DNA of 64,000 nucleotides from JARYGU01 sp033795365 (lineage in GTDB: Bacteria; Pseudomonadota; Alphaproteobacteria; Rhizobiales; Rhizobiaceae): contig JARYGU010000015.1 of NCBI GenBank assembly GCA_033795365.1, positions 62,001 to 126,000 on the forward strand, given 5' to 3'. Positions 18,308 through 26,201 of this stretch are shown one piece after another. The notes under the pieces are model-generated. The model ran no database searches, had not been told where the DNA came from, and saw only the letters and a program-made list of their open reading frames with translations. The position numbers were made by a program, and so were the translations under genes. Numbering within the stretch: the first letter of the stretch is position 1; the number at the start of each line of letters is the position of its first letter.

Positions 18308-18385
18308 TCATTCCGCCGCAATGGCGGTCCGGGCAGCGAGCCGGTTAATGGTTCCGGCAGGTCCGACGAGCTTGGAGGACGACAT
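18308..18385 (-). CDS. 25-residue small ORF, possible leader peptide
   Basis: On the minus strand an ATG at 18385 sits 8 bases after AAAGGA, a good ribosome-binding site. The frame reads MSSSKLVGPAGTINRLAART and ends with AIAAE before TGA at 18308. It lies just upstream of the flavoenzyme gene, with its own site GGAAGG between the two. It could be a regulatory leader peptide or a real small protein. I recognise no family. Spacing and ribosome sites are what the sequence shows; function is unknown. Confidence 0.45.
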   Translation of the reverse strand: MSSSKLVGPAGTINRLAARTAIAAE

Positions 18386-18768
18386 CGATTTTCCTTTCGG
18401 CGAACGGATTTTGCGTACGGTCTCGATCTGGCGTGACAATTAATGCATATTATCTACAGTTTTTATGTATTAAAGGAAAAATGGGAGTGCCATGCGGCCG
18501 GAAACGGGAAAATTCTCTCGCATTGCCGGACATATCCGCAAAGCCTTCGCTCCCGAAGGCGGTATAAGCCTGTCATTTTGCGGATTTCACGCTTGCGGCA
18601 GCAGGAGTCCCGCAAGCGAACGAACCTGCCGTTGGCGGATCTTCAAAAGCATCCGCATCCCGTTTCGAGCCTAAAGGCCACCAATTCTATAGACTATTGA
18701 CATTCGCCACCTTTTCGCCATGATCCCGTTAATCGCCGTTAAGGAATGGCAACGGAGACACGCCAGAC
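18386..18768. other. AT-rich divergent control region with hairpins
   Basis: This 383-base gap probably carries the promoter of the minus-strand sulfur operon (AT-rich 18438-18480) and that of the small plus-strand ORF at 18769. Two perfect inverted repeats are visible: GCCTTCG/CGAAGGC with a 4-base loop (18543-18560) and CGCTTGCGG/CCGCAAGCG (18590-18618). The element ATTCTATAGACTAT at 18684-18697 overlaps a TTGACA. No further gene is credible. Confidence 0.5.
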
Positions 18769-18942
18769 ATGTTCTATATGGGCGGAATGACGTTCGGTTA
18801 TCTCACTCCCGGGCCCGCCGGCAAGAAGACGGTCTGGAGGCTGCCGAAATCATGGCTGACGGGCTGGAAAAGCCAGAAGCGGCGGAGCGGCGACGCTTCG
18901 GTCAAACCCGTCCTTCTCTGGCCGCAGCACGTCTTCTTCTAG
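18769..18942 (+). CDS. 57-residue hypothetical protein rich in Trp and Lys
   Basis: ATG at 18769 follows GGAGA at a workable distance, and the frame runs 57 codons to TAG at 18942. The start is MFYMGGMTFGYLTPGPAGKK; four Trp and several basic residues follow, and it ends WPQHVFF. No signal peptide or known motif is seen. Upstream, TTGACA at 18697-18702 may be a -35 element. It stands alone between two minus-strand operons. I do not recognise it; it may be a conserved rhizobial small protein or a chance ORF. Confidence 0.45.
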   Translation: MFYMGGMTFGYLTPGPAGKKTVWRLPKSWLTGWKSQKRRSGDASVKPVLLWPQHVFF

Positions 18943-18986
18943 AAGCGATTCCGGGAAAGCTGCATACGTTTTCGCCGGAAACGGGC
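18941..18986. repeat. Degenerate rhizobial intergenic palindromic repeat
   Basis: The stretch AGAAGCGATTCCGGGAAAGC followed by CGTTTTCGCCGGAAACGG resembles the common Rhizobiaceae intergenic element of the form AGAGCGATTCC-GGAAAAGTG-CGGTTTTCCG. A clearer copy is at 25387-25433. Assigned from memory of the pattern. Confidence 0.4.
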
Positions 18987-18989
18987 TGA

Positions 18990-19847
18990 TCACGCGGCTG
19001 TGGAAGCCTCCCAGCCGCTGCGGATATGCCTGTAGCCGTCGCGATAGACGGCCTGCGGAGTCTCGGCGAAGTCCCGCCAGACTTTCGTCGCGGCCGCCAG
19101 ATCTTTGAGCGAGCGTCCGAAGGCCTCGATCGTCAGCCAGTCGTCATAGCCGCTCTGCCGGATCGCGGCGAACGTTTCGGTCCATGGGATATTGCCGCGT
19201 CCCGGCACGCCTCGATCGTTCTCCGAAATGTGGATGTGGACGATGTTGCGCCTGTTGCGGAGATAGGCACCGATGGGATCGGTCTCCTCTATATTGGCGT
19301 GGAACGTGTCGTACATCGCCCGGATATGCGGATGGCCGATTTCGTCCACGTGTCCGGAAAGATCGTCCATCGTGTTGACCAGGTAGCATTCGAAGCGGTT
19401 GAGCGCTTCAAGGCCGATCGTGACGCCGCTTTTGGCGGCGTGGTCGCCGATGGCGCGCTGCGAGGAGATCGAACGCTTGCGTTCGGCGGCCGTGGGGCCG
19501 CTGCCGGAAAACCGGCCGAGCGTGGAATGCAAGGGGCCGCTCAAGGTTCTCGCCCCGAGCGCCTGCGCGCAGTCGATCGCCCATTTCATATAGGCCACAC
19601 CTCTTTTCCGCGTGGCCGCGTCGGGGGAGATCAGGTTGGTTTCCGGATCTCCCATGGCGGAAACGGCGGTTCTTTGAAGGCCGATCCCGTCCAGCATCTC
19701 GCCCAGCCTGCGGTAGTCGTCCGGCTGTCCCTCGAAGATCGGAATCTCGACGCCGTCGAAGCCCGTCTCGCGAATATCCCTCAGGAGTCCTTCGTGTTTC
19801 CTCGTGACATTCGTCGTCCACAGAAACATGCACATTCCGATTTTCAT
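18990..19847 (-). CDS. Sugar phosphate isomerase/epimerase-like TIM-barrel protein
   Basis: A 285-residue protein of the xylose-isomerase-like TIM-barrel superfamily (ketose 3-epimerase/IolE/IolH group), probably interconverting sugars or sugar acids in the cytosol. Metal-site residues expected for the family are visible: Glu in IGLEALNRFECYLVN near 155, Asp-His in AMYDTFHANIEE near 190, His in HIHISENDRG near 215 and Glu in LTIEAFGRS near 250. The ATG at 19847 follows GGGAGGCGATC. A TGGTATTACCA palindrome lies 22 bases upstream of the start codon, so it is likely repressed by the GntR protein of the neighbouring operon. Confidence 0.85.
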   Translation of the reverse strand: MKIGMCMFLWTTNVTRKHEGLLRDIRETGFDGVEIPIFEGQPDDYRRLGEMLDGIGLQRTAVSAMGDPETNLISPDAATRKRGVAYMKWAIDCAQALGARTLSGPLHSTLGRFSGSGPTAAERKRSISSQRAIGDHAAKSGVTIGLEALNRFECYLVNTMDDLSGHVDEIGHPHIRAMYDTFHANIEETDPIGAYLRNRRNIVHIHISENDRGVPGRGNIPWTETFAAIRQSGYDDWLTIEAFGRSLKDLAAATKVWRDFAETPQAVYRDGYRHIRSGWEASTAA

Positions 19848-19868
19848 GATCGCCTCCCGTTCCCATTC

Positions 19869-19879
19869 TGGTATTACCA
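19869..19879. promoter_or_regulatory. GntR/FadR-type operator TGGTATTACCA
   Basis: A perfect 11-base palindrome, 22 bases upstream of the minus-strand epimerase start codon. The identical 16-base context TTCTGGTATTACCAAA recurs upstream of the ABC binding-protein gene at 32066-32081. FadR-family regulators typically recognise TGGnnnnnCCA. Confidence 0.7.
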
Positions 19880-20035
19880 AATGCAAAAATCCGGTCAAGC
19901 CGAATTGCTGGTGGGATACGCCTGCGAATTGCAGCAATTTCTCTCTTAAATCGCCATAATAAAAGGGTTTTTATCCACTGTTGCCGGGATATTGCGCGAC
20001 GGTGAAAATTCTTGTACATCTCGTTCTCTGACAAA

Positions 20036-20048
20036 CTGGCTATACCAG
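20036..20048. promoter_or_regulatory. GntR/FadR-type operator CTGGCTATACCAG
   Basis: CTGG-CTATA-CCAG is a 13-base dyad about 80 bases upstream of the plus-strand epimerase gene that starts the GntR-containing operon, so autoregulation is likely. Confidence 0.6.
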
Positions 20049-20128
20049 ATTAATCCGATCTGGCAGTCATGGAGGAAATACGCGTCGGCTTTTCAGAAAC
20101 GGCGCGGACATGCGAGGGAGGAGAGACA

Positions 20129-21016
20129 ATGCATCTGTCGACGCACAACTGGATGCGCGCCGAGCCTTTGGCGACGACGCTGAGGCGGATCAAGAAATAC
20201 GGTTACGAGAGCATCGAAATCTCCGGCGAGCCGGCCCAGTATGACGTCAGGGAGACCCGGGCACTCCTCAAAGAGTACGGAATCCGCTGCTGGGGCGCAG
20301 TGACGCTCACCCTTGGCGAGCGCAATCTCGCGGCGAAGGACGAGGGCCAGCGTGCGAAGTCGGTGGACTACGTCAAGAGCGTCATCACCATGGTCAGCGA
20401 GCTGGAGGGCGAGATCATCACGCTCGTGCCGGCGACCGTGGGAAAGGTTGTGCCGGATGCGACGGAGGAGGAGGAATGGAAGTGGGTGGTGGATGCCACC
20501 CGCGAATGCTTCGCCCACGCCAGGGCCAGGGGCGTGCGCATCGCCATCGAACCGTTGAACCGCTTCGAGACCTATTTCTTCAACCGCGCCGCCCAGGCGC
20601 TGGCGCTCGCCGAAGCCGTCGGGCCGGAATGCGGCGTCTGCCTCGATGCGTTCCATCTCAATATCGAGGAGGAGAATATCTATGACGCAATCCGGCTCGC
20701 CGGAAAGCGGCTCTTCGATTTCCACATCGCCGACAACAACCGTTTCGCCGCCGGCCTTGGCCATCTCGATTGGCCGAGAATCGTCGGCACGCTGAAGGAG
20801 ATCGGTTACGACGGTGCGCTCACCAACGAATTCGTGGCGCCCGTGGACCGCACGCCCGCGGCGAAATATCCGGACATGGTGGAGCGCAGCCCGGTCGACA
20901 TCCCGCCGGAGCAGCTGAAATTCATCCAGGATCACGGATCGAGCCTGCTCACGGAGGCGTTCTACGACGAGCAGATGCGGATAACGGCGGAAACCATCCT
21001 GCCGTTGATCAGGTAG
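20129..21016 (+). CDS. Sugar phosphate isomerase/epimerase-like TIM-barrel protein
   Basis: A second xylose-isomerase-like TIM-barrel protein (295 aa), distinct from the divergent neighbour. Expected metal ligands are Glu in IAIEPLNRFETYFFNRA near 150, Asp-His in VCLDAFHLNIEEENIYDAI near 185, His in FDFHIADNNR near 211 and Glu in LTNEFVAP near 250. The ATG at 20129 follows AGGGAGGAGAG closely, so the longer upstream frame is not used. It opens an operon with an enolase-superfamily enzyme, a GntR regulator and a 2-hydroxyacid dehydrogenase. Confidence 0.86.
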   Translation: MHLSTHNWMRAEPLATTLRRIKKYGYESIEISGEPAQYDVRETRALLKEYGIRCWGAVTLTLGERNLAAKDEGQRAKSVDYVKSVITMVSELEGEIITLVPATVGKVVPDATEEEEWKWVVDATRECFAHARARGVRIAIEPLNRFETYFFNRAAQALALAEAVGPECGVCLDAFHLNIEEENIYDAIRLAGKRLFDFHIADNNRFAAGLGHLDWPRIVGTLKEIGYDGALTNEFVAPVDRTPAAKYPDMVERSPVDIPPEQLKFIQDHGSSLLTEAFYDEQMRITAETILPLIR

Positions 21017-21173
21017 GGAAGCGGCCGCGAGGGAGCTGCGTTCACGAGCGCTCGGAACGGATCGGTGCGGTGGGGGAAGGGCGCGGAGCGGAGCTTTCCG
21101 CTCTGCGCCTGCGCTCGCCGGATTGAAGACTGCTCTTTCGACAGAACCGCAGCGAGAGGGCGAAGGAGCCGCA

Positions 21174-22343
21174 ATGCGTATCAGGAAAGTCCAGGCCTGG
21201 TGGGTCCGCATACCCATCGAAACCAGCCGGCAGCATCGCAGCGACTTCGGTCGGCTGACGACGTTCGACGCGGCGATCCTGCGCATCGAGACGGACGACG
21301 GTATCGTCGGCTGGGGGGAAGGCAAGAATGCCGCCGGCAGCGCCGGCACCTATGGAACCCTCGTCCACATGCTCAATCACGAGATCGGCCCGAGATTGAT
21401 CGGCCGGGATCCTGCCGATATCGCGATCATCTGGGAGATGCTCTATAACGGCGTGCGCCACGAGGCCGCGGCTGCGGCCGGCCATGCCATGCCGGAGCTG
21501 GCGCGGCGCGGCCTTTCCGTCGCGGCGATCAGCGCGGTCGACATCGCCCTCTGGGACATTCTAGGCAAATCGCTCGGGGTACCGGTGTGGCGCCTCCTCG
21601 GCGGGCGCAAGGCCGACCGGTTGCCGGCCTATGCCTCGGGCGGCTGGGAAAATGCGGAAGGGATCGGGGATCAGCTCAACGCATACGTCGCTTCGGGAGG
21701 TTTCCGGGCGGTCAAGATGCGCGTCGGCGCCATGGACGGCCCGCCGCATGTCTCGGCGGCGCGCGTTCACGCCGCAAGGGCGGCTCTCGGGCCGGATGTG
21801 GAGCTGATGGTCGATGCGCACGGCACCTATACGGTGGCGGAGGCGAAGCGGTTTCTCAATCTCGTCGCCGGCTGCGATCTCGCCTGGTTCGAGGAGCCGG
21901 TGATCGCCGACGACAAGGCCGGTATGGCGGAAGTGCGGGCTGCGGGCTGCGTGCCGATCGCCGCAGGCGAGTCGGAGGCGACGCGCTTTGCCTTCCGCGA
22001 CCTTGCCGTGCTGAAATCGGCTGATATATTCCAACCCGACCCGGCCTTCTGCGGCGGCATAACGGAGGCGATGCGTATCGGCGCGATCGCCAGCGCCTTC
22101 AATCTCCGTTTCGCGCCGCATCTGTGGGCCGGTGCTCCCTGCTTCTTCTCCGGGCTGCATGTCTGCGCCGCCTCGCCTGCAAGTTTCGTCATCGAGTATT
22201 CGCTGGGCGCCAATCCGATGATTCATGATCTCGTCGAGGAGACTGTGGAGGTCAGCGACGGTATGGTAGCGATTCCCGACAAACCCGGCCTGGGCTTCAC
22301 GATCAACGAGCGCATGCTGGAGGCCCATGCACAAAGTCTGTGA
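21174..22343 (+). CDS. Enolase-superfamily enzyme, mandelate racemase/muconate lactonizing family
   Basis: A 389-residue enzyme likely to dehydrate or racemise a sugar acid. The capping domain occupies about residues 1-125 and the barrel follows. Readable catalytic residues are the Lys in FRAVKMRVG (KxR) near 183, metal ligands Asp in ELMVDAHGTY, Glu in AWFEEPV and Glu in IAAGESEATR, and the His in RFAPHLWAG. The set Lys plus His resembles mandelate racemase and galactonate dehydratase-like branches. The ATG at 21174 follows GAAGGAG. It is the second gene of the operon, 157 bases after the epimerase. Confidence 0.88.
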   Translation: MRIRKVQAWWVRIPIETSRQHRSDFGRLTTFDAAILRIETDDGIVGWGEGKNAAGSAGTYGTLVHMLNHEIGPRLIGRDPADIAIIWEMLYNGVRHEAAAAAGHAMPELARRGLSVAAISAVDIALWDILGKSLGVPVWRLLGGRKADRLPAYASGGWENAEGIGDQLNAYVASGGFRAVKMRVGAMDGPPHVSAARVHAARAALGPDVELMVDAHGTYTVAEAKRFLNLVAGCDLAWFEEPVIADDKAGMAEVRAAGCVPIAAGESEATRFAFRDLAVLKSADIFQPDPAFCGGITEAMRIGAIASAFNLRFAPHLWAGAPCFFSGLHVCAASPASFVIEYSLGANPMIHDLVEETVEVSDGMVAIPDKPGLGFTINERMLEAHAQSL

Positions 22344-23041
22344 GAATGAAAGAAAATAACCTTCTTCCCGATCTGGCGGCACATCTCTTCACCTATTCCA
22401 AGGTCGACAACGGCCGCACCCCTTCGGAGCGCGAGCTGGCCGAACATTTTTCTGTAAGCCGCGGCCAGATCCGCGAAGCGCTCGCCATTCTCGAGGCGAT
22501 GCGCATCGTCGAGAGGCGGGCGAAATCCGGCATATACCTGACCACGACGGAAGCGAGCGTCGAGGCGATGGCGCTTTTCGCCAGGGCGGGCGTTCCGCTC
22601 GATCCGATCCTCATCTACGAGACCGTGGAGCTCAGGAAGATCCACGAGATCAAGGCCGCGGAGCTCGCATGCTCCCGGGCGACCGAAGAAAATTACGAGC
22701 GCCTGCGGGAAATCCTGAAAGCCTCCGAAGAGCGGCTGGCGGCAGGCCAGGGCCTTGCGCGCGAGGACCGCGATTTCCATCTGGAGATCGTCCGCGCCAC
22801 GCAGAACAGCGTCTTCCACAAGGTCTGCAGCGTCTACTACACCATGGGCGAACACCGCCTGCCGATCTATTTCGGCGATCTCGAGCGCAGCCGCCGCTCC
22901 CATGAGGAGCATATCCGCATCTACGAGGCCTTGCTTCGCCGCGACGGAAATCTGGCGCAGGCGCTGATGAACGCGCATCTGCAGGGTGCCGAAAGCTACT
23001 GGAAGGGCTTGATCGGCGGTTCGGGCGCCAAGATCGGATGA
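22340..23041 (+). CDS. GntR-family transcriptional regulator, FadR/FCD type
   Basis: A 233-residue regulator. The winged helix at about residues 15-75 contains GRTPSERELAEHFSVSRGQIREALAILEAMRIVERR, and an all-helical FCD ligand domain follows with conserved metal-binding Asp and His in REDRDFHLEIVRAT and His in RSHEEHIRIYEALLRRD. The GTG at 22340 overlaps the preceding stop; an ATG six bases on is an alternative. It is the obvious candidate to bind the TGGTnnnACCA-type palindromes at 19869, 20037, 32069 and 32247, responding to a sugar acid made or used by its neighbours. Confidence 0.88.
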   Translation: MRMKENNLLPDLAAHLFTYSKVDNGRTPSERELAEHFSVSRGQIREALAILEAMRIVERRAKSGIYLTTTEASVEAMALFARAGVPLDPILIYETVELRKIHEIKAAELACSRATEENYERLREILKASEERLAAGQGLAREDRDFHLEIVRATQNSVFHKVCSVYYTMGEHRLPIYFGDLERSRRSHEEHIRIYEALLRRDGNLAQALMNAHLQGAESYWKGLIGGSGAKIG

Positions 23042-23063
23042 CATCGCCGAGGGGGAGGGTCCG

Positions 23064-24044
23064 GTGAGTTTCATTTTCTCCACGCATCCGCTTCACCCGC
23101 AGGTCGAAGCCATGCTTTCGGCCGCGGGCGAATTCAAGGTCGCGACGGCGCCAGATCCGCAGACGCTGCTTCGCGAAGGGCTGGGTGCGGGCATCGTCAT
23201 CGTGCGCGCGCCGATCCCGCCGGCTTTCTTCGAAAAGGCGCCGACGCTTCGCGCGGCGATCCGGCACGGCGCGGGATTGGACATGATTCCGGTCGACGCC
23301 GCGACGCAAGCGGGCGTCCTCGTCGCCAATGTGCCCGGCGTCAACGCGCGCACCGTTGCCGAGCACGTCTTCATGGTAACCTTGTCCCTGCTCCGGCGCT
23401 TCCTGCCGATGACGCGCGACCTTGGGCAGAACGGGTGGAACGCCGCGCGCAGCCACGCCCATCGCGCAAACGATCTTTCCGGCCGCGTCATGGGTATCGT
23501 CGGCATGGGCAATGTCGGACAGGCGGTCTGGAAGATCGCCCATCACGGCTTCGGACTTTCCGTTCTCGCCAACAGCCGCGATCCCGCGAGGCTGCCGCAA
23601 GGCGCGGAGTTCGCGAGCCTGGATGAGCTGGTCGAGAGGAGCGACGTCGTCGTGCTCTGCTGTCCGCTTACGCCGGAAACGACGGGTCTGATCGGCCGGG
23701 AACGCATCCGGCGCATGAAGTCGTCGGCGCTGCTCGTCAACGTGTCCAGAGGTCCGGTCGTCGACGATTCCGCCCTGATCGAGGCGCTGGAGCAGGGCCG
23801 GATCGCCGGCGCGGCGCTCGACGTCTTCTCGACCCAGCCGTTGGCGGCCGATCACCCTTATTTCCGCTTCGGCAACGTCATCGTCACCCCGCATCTCGCC
23901 GGCATCACCGAGGAAAGCATGATGCGGATGGGCATGGGAGCCGCCGGCGAGGCGATCCGCGTGCTGAGAGGAGAATTGCCGGTGAATCTCCGCAATCCGG
24001 AAGCGGTGGAGCTCTATCGTCAGCGGTTTCCCGCCGCGCCGTAA
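23064..24044 (+). CDS. D-isomer-specific 2-hydroxyacid dehydrogenase
   Basis: NAD(P)-dependent dehydrogenase (326 aa) of the phosphoglycerate/glyoxylate reductase family, reducing a 2-keto acid or oxidising the 2-hydroxy acid. The Rossmann motif is GIVGMGNVGQAVW near residue 147, the catalytic Arg lies in LLVNVSRGPVVDDSALIEAL and the catalytic His in VIVTPHLAGITEES. The GTG at 23064 follows GGGGGAGGG at good distance. It ends the operon begun at 20129. Together with the dehydratase and epimerases it completes a likely sugar-acid pathway. Confidence 0.88.
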   Translation: MSFIFSTHPLHPQVEAMLSAAGEFKVATAPDPQTLLREGLGAGIVIVRAPIPPAFFEKAPTLRAAIRHGAGLDMIPVDAATQAGVLVANVPGVNARTVAEHVFMVTLSLLRRFLPMTRDLGQNGWNAARSHAHRANDLSGRVMGIVGMGNVGQAVWKIAHHGFGLSVLANSRDPARLPQGAEFASLDELVERSDVVVLCCPLTPETTGLIGRERIRRMKSSALLVNVSRGPVVDDSALIEALEQGRIAGAALDVFSTQPLAADHPYFRFGNVIVTPHLAGITEESMMRMGMGAAGEAIRVLRGELPVNLRNPEAVELYRQRFPAAP

Positions 24045-24323
24045 CGACGTCACACGCGCGTTCTTAACGCTCCTGCTGCCGGGGCAGTACGCCGCAGCCA
24101 TTCAAAAGCCACAAAGCTGGGGAGGCTCGCAGCAGGCCGTGCATCAAGCGCGATCTTCACCGGCCGCCCGGCTTCCACGGCAGGTCTTCCTGCCGGATGA
24201 TCGTACGGCATTTGTCGGTTTTCGAAGAAAAGCCGTCCTGTTTCAGCGGACCCAAGACAATAACCATAGGATCCGAACGAGAAGGTTCGCCGTGACCAAA
24301 GCAGAATTGCGAGGTTCAATGCG

Positions 24324-25388
24324 ATGCACTCCATCCCCGGCCGTCCTCCCGTCTCCATTGTCATTGCGAACTACAACTATGCACGCTTTCTGAGGCGCTG
24401 CATCGACAGTGCGCTGGAGCAACGCTACGGCGATGTGGAGGTCATCGTGGTGGATGACGCGTCGAAGGATGATACCGCCGATGTCGTCGCCTCATTCGGA
24501 TCGCGGATAACGGCTTGCCTCAGGGACAGGAATGGCGGGCATGCGGCAGCCTTCAACACCGGATTTGCGGCGAGCCGCGGAGAGATCGTGCTGTTCCTCG
24601 ACGCCGACGATTATCTCTATCCCGATGCGGTATCCGAAATCATCGACGCTTCGGGCAGTGATACGGCCCAGGTGCAGTTCAGGCTTCATATCGTCGACGA
24701 AGACCAGCATGTCAAAGACGTCTTCCCGCCGCCAGAAGTGTCTTTTGATTCCGGCGACGTCGTTCCCAAGCTGTTCGCCAGAGGACGATACCAGACGACG
24801 GTGACGAGCGGCCTGGCGTTCGGTCGCCCTGTTCTGGATACGATCATGCCGATCCCGGAAGACGATTTCCGGCAAGGTGCCGACGGATATCTGGTGACAT
24901 TGGCGCCCCTCTACGGGAAGGTGACGTCGATCGATGCCTGCCTCGGCGCCTACCGCATGCATGGAGCCAATCATTCGATCTTTGCCGAAAAGCTCGGCCA
25001 GCGCGCCCGCTGGCGCGTGGAGCATGACTTCAAAAGGCTGGAGGCCTTGTCCGGCCAGGCGGCGGAGATCGGCCTCGCAGTGCCGCCGGATATCAACATG
25101 CGCGATCCGGTTCATCTCGAAGAGCGGCTCGCATCGCTTTGCGTTGACCGGCAGCGGCATCCCGTGTCCGGCGATTCCAGGCTCTCTCTGGCCGCAGCCG
25201 GCGCGATCGCCAGCATGGAAATGAACGTTTCGTTGCGTCGACGCGCCATTCTGGCGGCCTGGTTCCTTTCCGTCGGCGTCCTGCCTCAGCGTATGGCGAA
25301 GGCGGTCCTGTCCTGGAAGCTCGTCGCGTCGTCGAGGCCTGCCTTCCTTGCGCGCCTCTCCAAGACCATCCGCTATGTAATGGGATAG
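24324..25388 (+). CDS. Family 2 glycosyltransferase
   Basis: A 354-residue GT-A glycosyltransferase. It opens with PVSIVIANYNYARFLRRCIDSALEQ and shows EVIVVDDASKDDTADVV near residue 40, NGGHAAAFNTGFAASRGEIVLFLDADDYL (DxD near 92) and an acceptor domain. Toward the C-terminus there is a hydrophobic stretch near 300-320 but no clear membrane anchor. It stands alone between a catabolic operon and a rhizobial repeat, 12 kb from the polysaccharide cluster at 36911-53106, and may act with it. The 279 bases upstream hold no credible gene. Confidence 0.85.
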   Translation: MHSIPGRPPVSIVIANYNYARFLRRCIDSALEQRYGDVEVIVVDDASKDDTADVVASFGSRITACLRDRNGGHAAAFNTGFAASRGEIVLFLDADDYLYPDAVSEIIDASGSDTAQVQFRLHIVDEDQHVKDVFPPPEVSFDSGDVVPKLFARGRYQTTVTSGLAFGRPVLDTIMPIPEDDFRQGADGYLVTLAPLYGKVTSIDACLGAYRMHGANHSIFAEKLGQRARWRVEHDFKRLEALSGQAAEIGLAVPPDINMRDPVHLEERLASLCVDRQRHPVSGDSRLSLAAAGAIASMEMNVSLRRRAILAAWFLSVGVLPQRMAKAVLSWKLVASSRPAFLARLSKTIRYVMG

Positions 25389-25433
25389 AGCGATTCCAAG
25401 AAAAGTGGAAACGGGTTTTCCGTCCGCCGATGC
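25387..25433. repeat. Rhizobial intergenic palindromic repeat
   Basis: AGAGCGATTCCAAGAAAAGTG followed by ACGGGTTTTCCGTCCGCCGATGC starts at the stop codon of the glycosyltransferase gene. GAAAA and TTTTC arms can form a hairpin. The pattern matches a small element I recall as frequent in Rhizobiaceae intergenic DNA. It may serve as a terminator between the convergent genes. Confidence 0.5.
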
Positions 25434-25442
25434 TTACTCCGG

Positions 25443-26102
25443 TCAATCTCGGTCGGGCGCTCCAAGCGGGAAGAGCGGGCGATAGGGCCGCGCCTCGTCC
25501 ACCGCCCGCGCAAAGGAGGGACGCGCGAGAAGTCGGCGGCGGTAGGCATGGACGTTTTCAAGAGCCGGATCGATCGGGTGCGACCAGTCGGCGTAAAACA
25601 GTGACGGTGCCGCCGCGCAGTCGGCAAGCGAGAAGGTGTCGCCGGCCGCCCATTTTCGGCCGGCCATCCGCCCGTCGAGCCAGCGATAGGCCGTCTCCAG
25701 CATGTCGCGCGCCTCGGCGACGCCGCGGGCATCGCGCTCTTCCGATTTGCGCATGCTGTCGAAGACGAGCTTCTGCTGCGGCGTGGAAATGTAGTTGTCG
25801 AAGAAGCGGTCCATCATGCGGACGTCGATCGCGCTTTCACGGTTCTGCGGTATCAGCCCGGCCGGGCCGGGATAATGGACGTCGAGATATTCGATGATGA
25901 TGCTGGCTTCCATGACGGTGCGGCTGCCGTCGACCAGGACGGGAAAGCGCTTCACCGGCCAGAGCTTTTCGAACTCGGCCACGATCTCCGGGTCGTCAGG
26001 GCCCAGCATGCGGAAGTCGAACGGCGTCCCGTTCTCGTAAAGCGCGATCAGCGCCTTCTGACAGTAGGACGAGAACGGGTGCGCGTAGAGCTTCAACACC
26101 AT
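25443..26102 (-). CDS. Glutathione S-transferase family protein
   Basis: A 219-residue cytosolic glutathione S-transferase. The N-terminal thioredoxin-like domain (about 1-80) begins VLKLYAHPFSSYCQKALIALYENG with candidate catalytic Ser/Cys near residue 11. It carries the cis-Pro and the Glu-Ala/Ser glutathione-binding pair in KRFPVLVDGSRTVMEASIIIEYLD. The helical C-terminal domain includes AAGDTFSLADCAAAPSLFYADW. The ATG at 26102 gives family length. A long nested palindrome covers the upstream region (26115-26173), suggesting dedicated control. Confidence 0.88.
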   Translation of the reverse strand: MVLKLYAHPFSSYCQKALIALYENGTPFDFRMLGPDDPEIVAEFEKLWPVKRFPVLVDGSRTVMEASIIIEYLDVHYPGPAGLIPQNRESAIDVRMMDRFFDNYISTPQQKLVFDSMRKSEERDARGVAEARDMLETAYRWLDGRMAGRKWAAGDTFSLADCAAAPSLFYADWSHPIDPALENVHAYRRRLLARPSFARAVDEARPYRPLFPLGAPDRD

Positions 26103-26114
26103 GGCAGCCTCCAA

Positions 26115-26173
26115 CCGCTTGCAAAATGAAATCGGTTCCATATCTATCCGAACTGATTTCACATCGCAAGCGG
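26115..26173. promoter_or_regulatory. Nested palindrome upstream of the glutathione S-transferase gene
   Basis: Two concentric inverted repeats share one centre near 26144. The outer arms CCGCTTGC and GCAAGCGG (26115-26122, 26166-26173) are perfect. The inner arms GAAATCGGTTC and GAACTGATTTC (26128-26138, 26150-26160) match at 10 of 11 positions. The element begins 13 bases upstream of the start codon, so it is probably an operator, or a structured leader. Confidence 0.6.
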
Positions 26174-26201
26174 TTTTATCCGGCGGCCGACCAGGCGCCT
26201 G

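Larger units (their letters stand above)
19848..20128. other. Divergent control region with two GntR-type operators
   Basis: This 281-base region separates two divergent epimerase genes and must hold both promoters. It carries TGGTATTACCA at 19869-19879 and CTGGCTATACCAG at 20036-20048. No gene is seen. Confidence 0.7.

Noticed and set aside
16064..18436. A 790-codon plus-strand open frame opposite ssuD and the flavoenzyme gene
   Set aside because: Antisense shadow of two genes with clear family motifs; no start signal or recognisable protein.
18543..18618. The two small hairpins in the sulfur control region as intrinsic terminators
   Set aside because: Neither is followed by a T-run on either strand; no upstream transcript clearly needs ending there.
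24050..24364. A 104-codon minus-strand frame overlapping the start of the GT2 gene, whose end resembles a LysR C-terminus
   Set aside because: The similarity is too weak, no ribosome site is seen and it overlaps a certain gene; at most a remnant.
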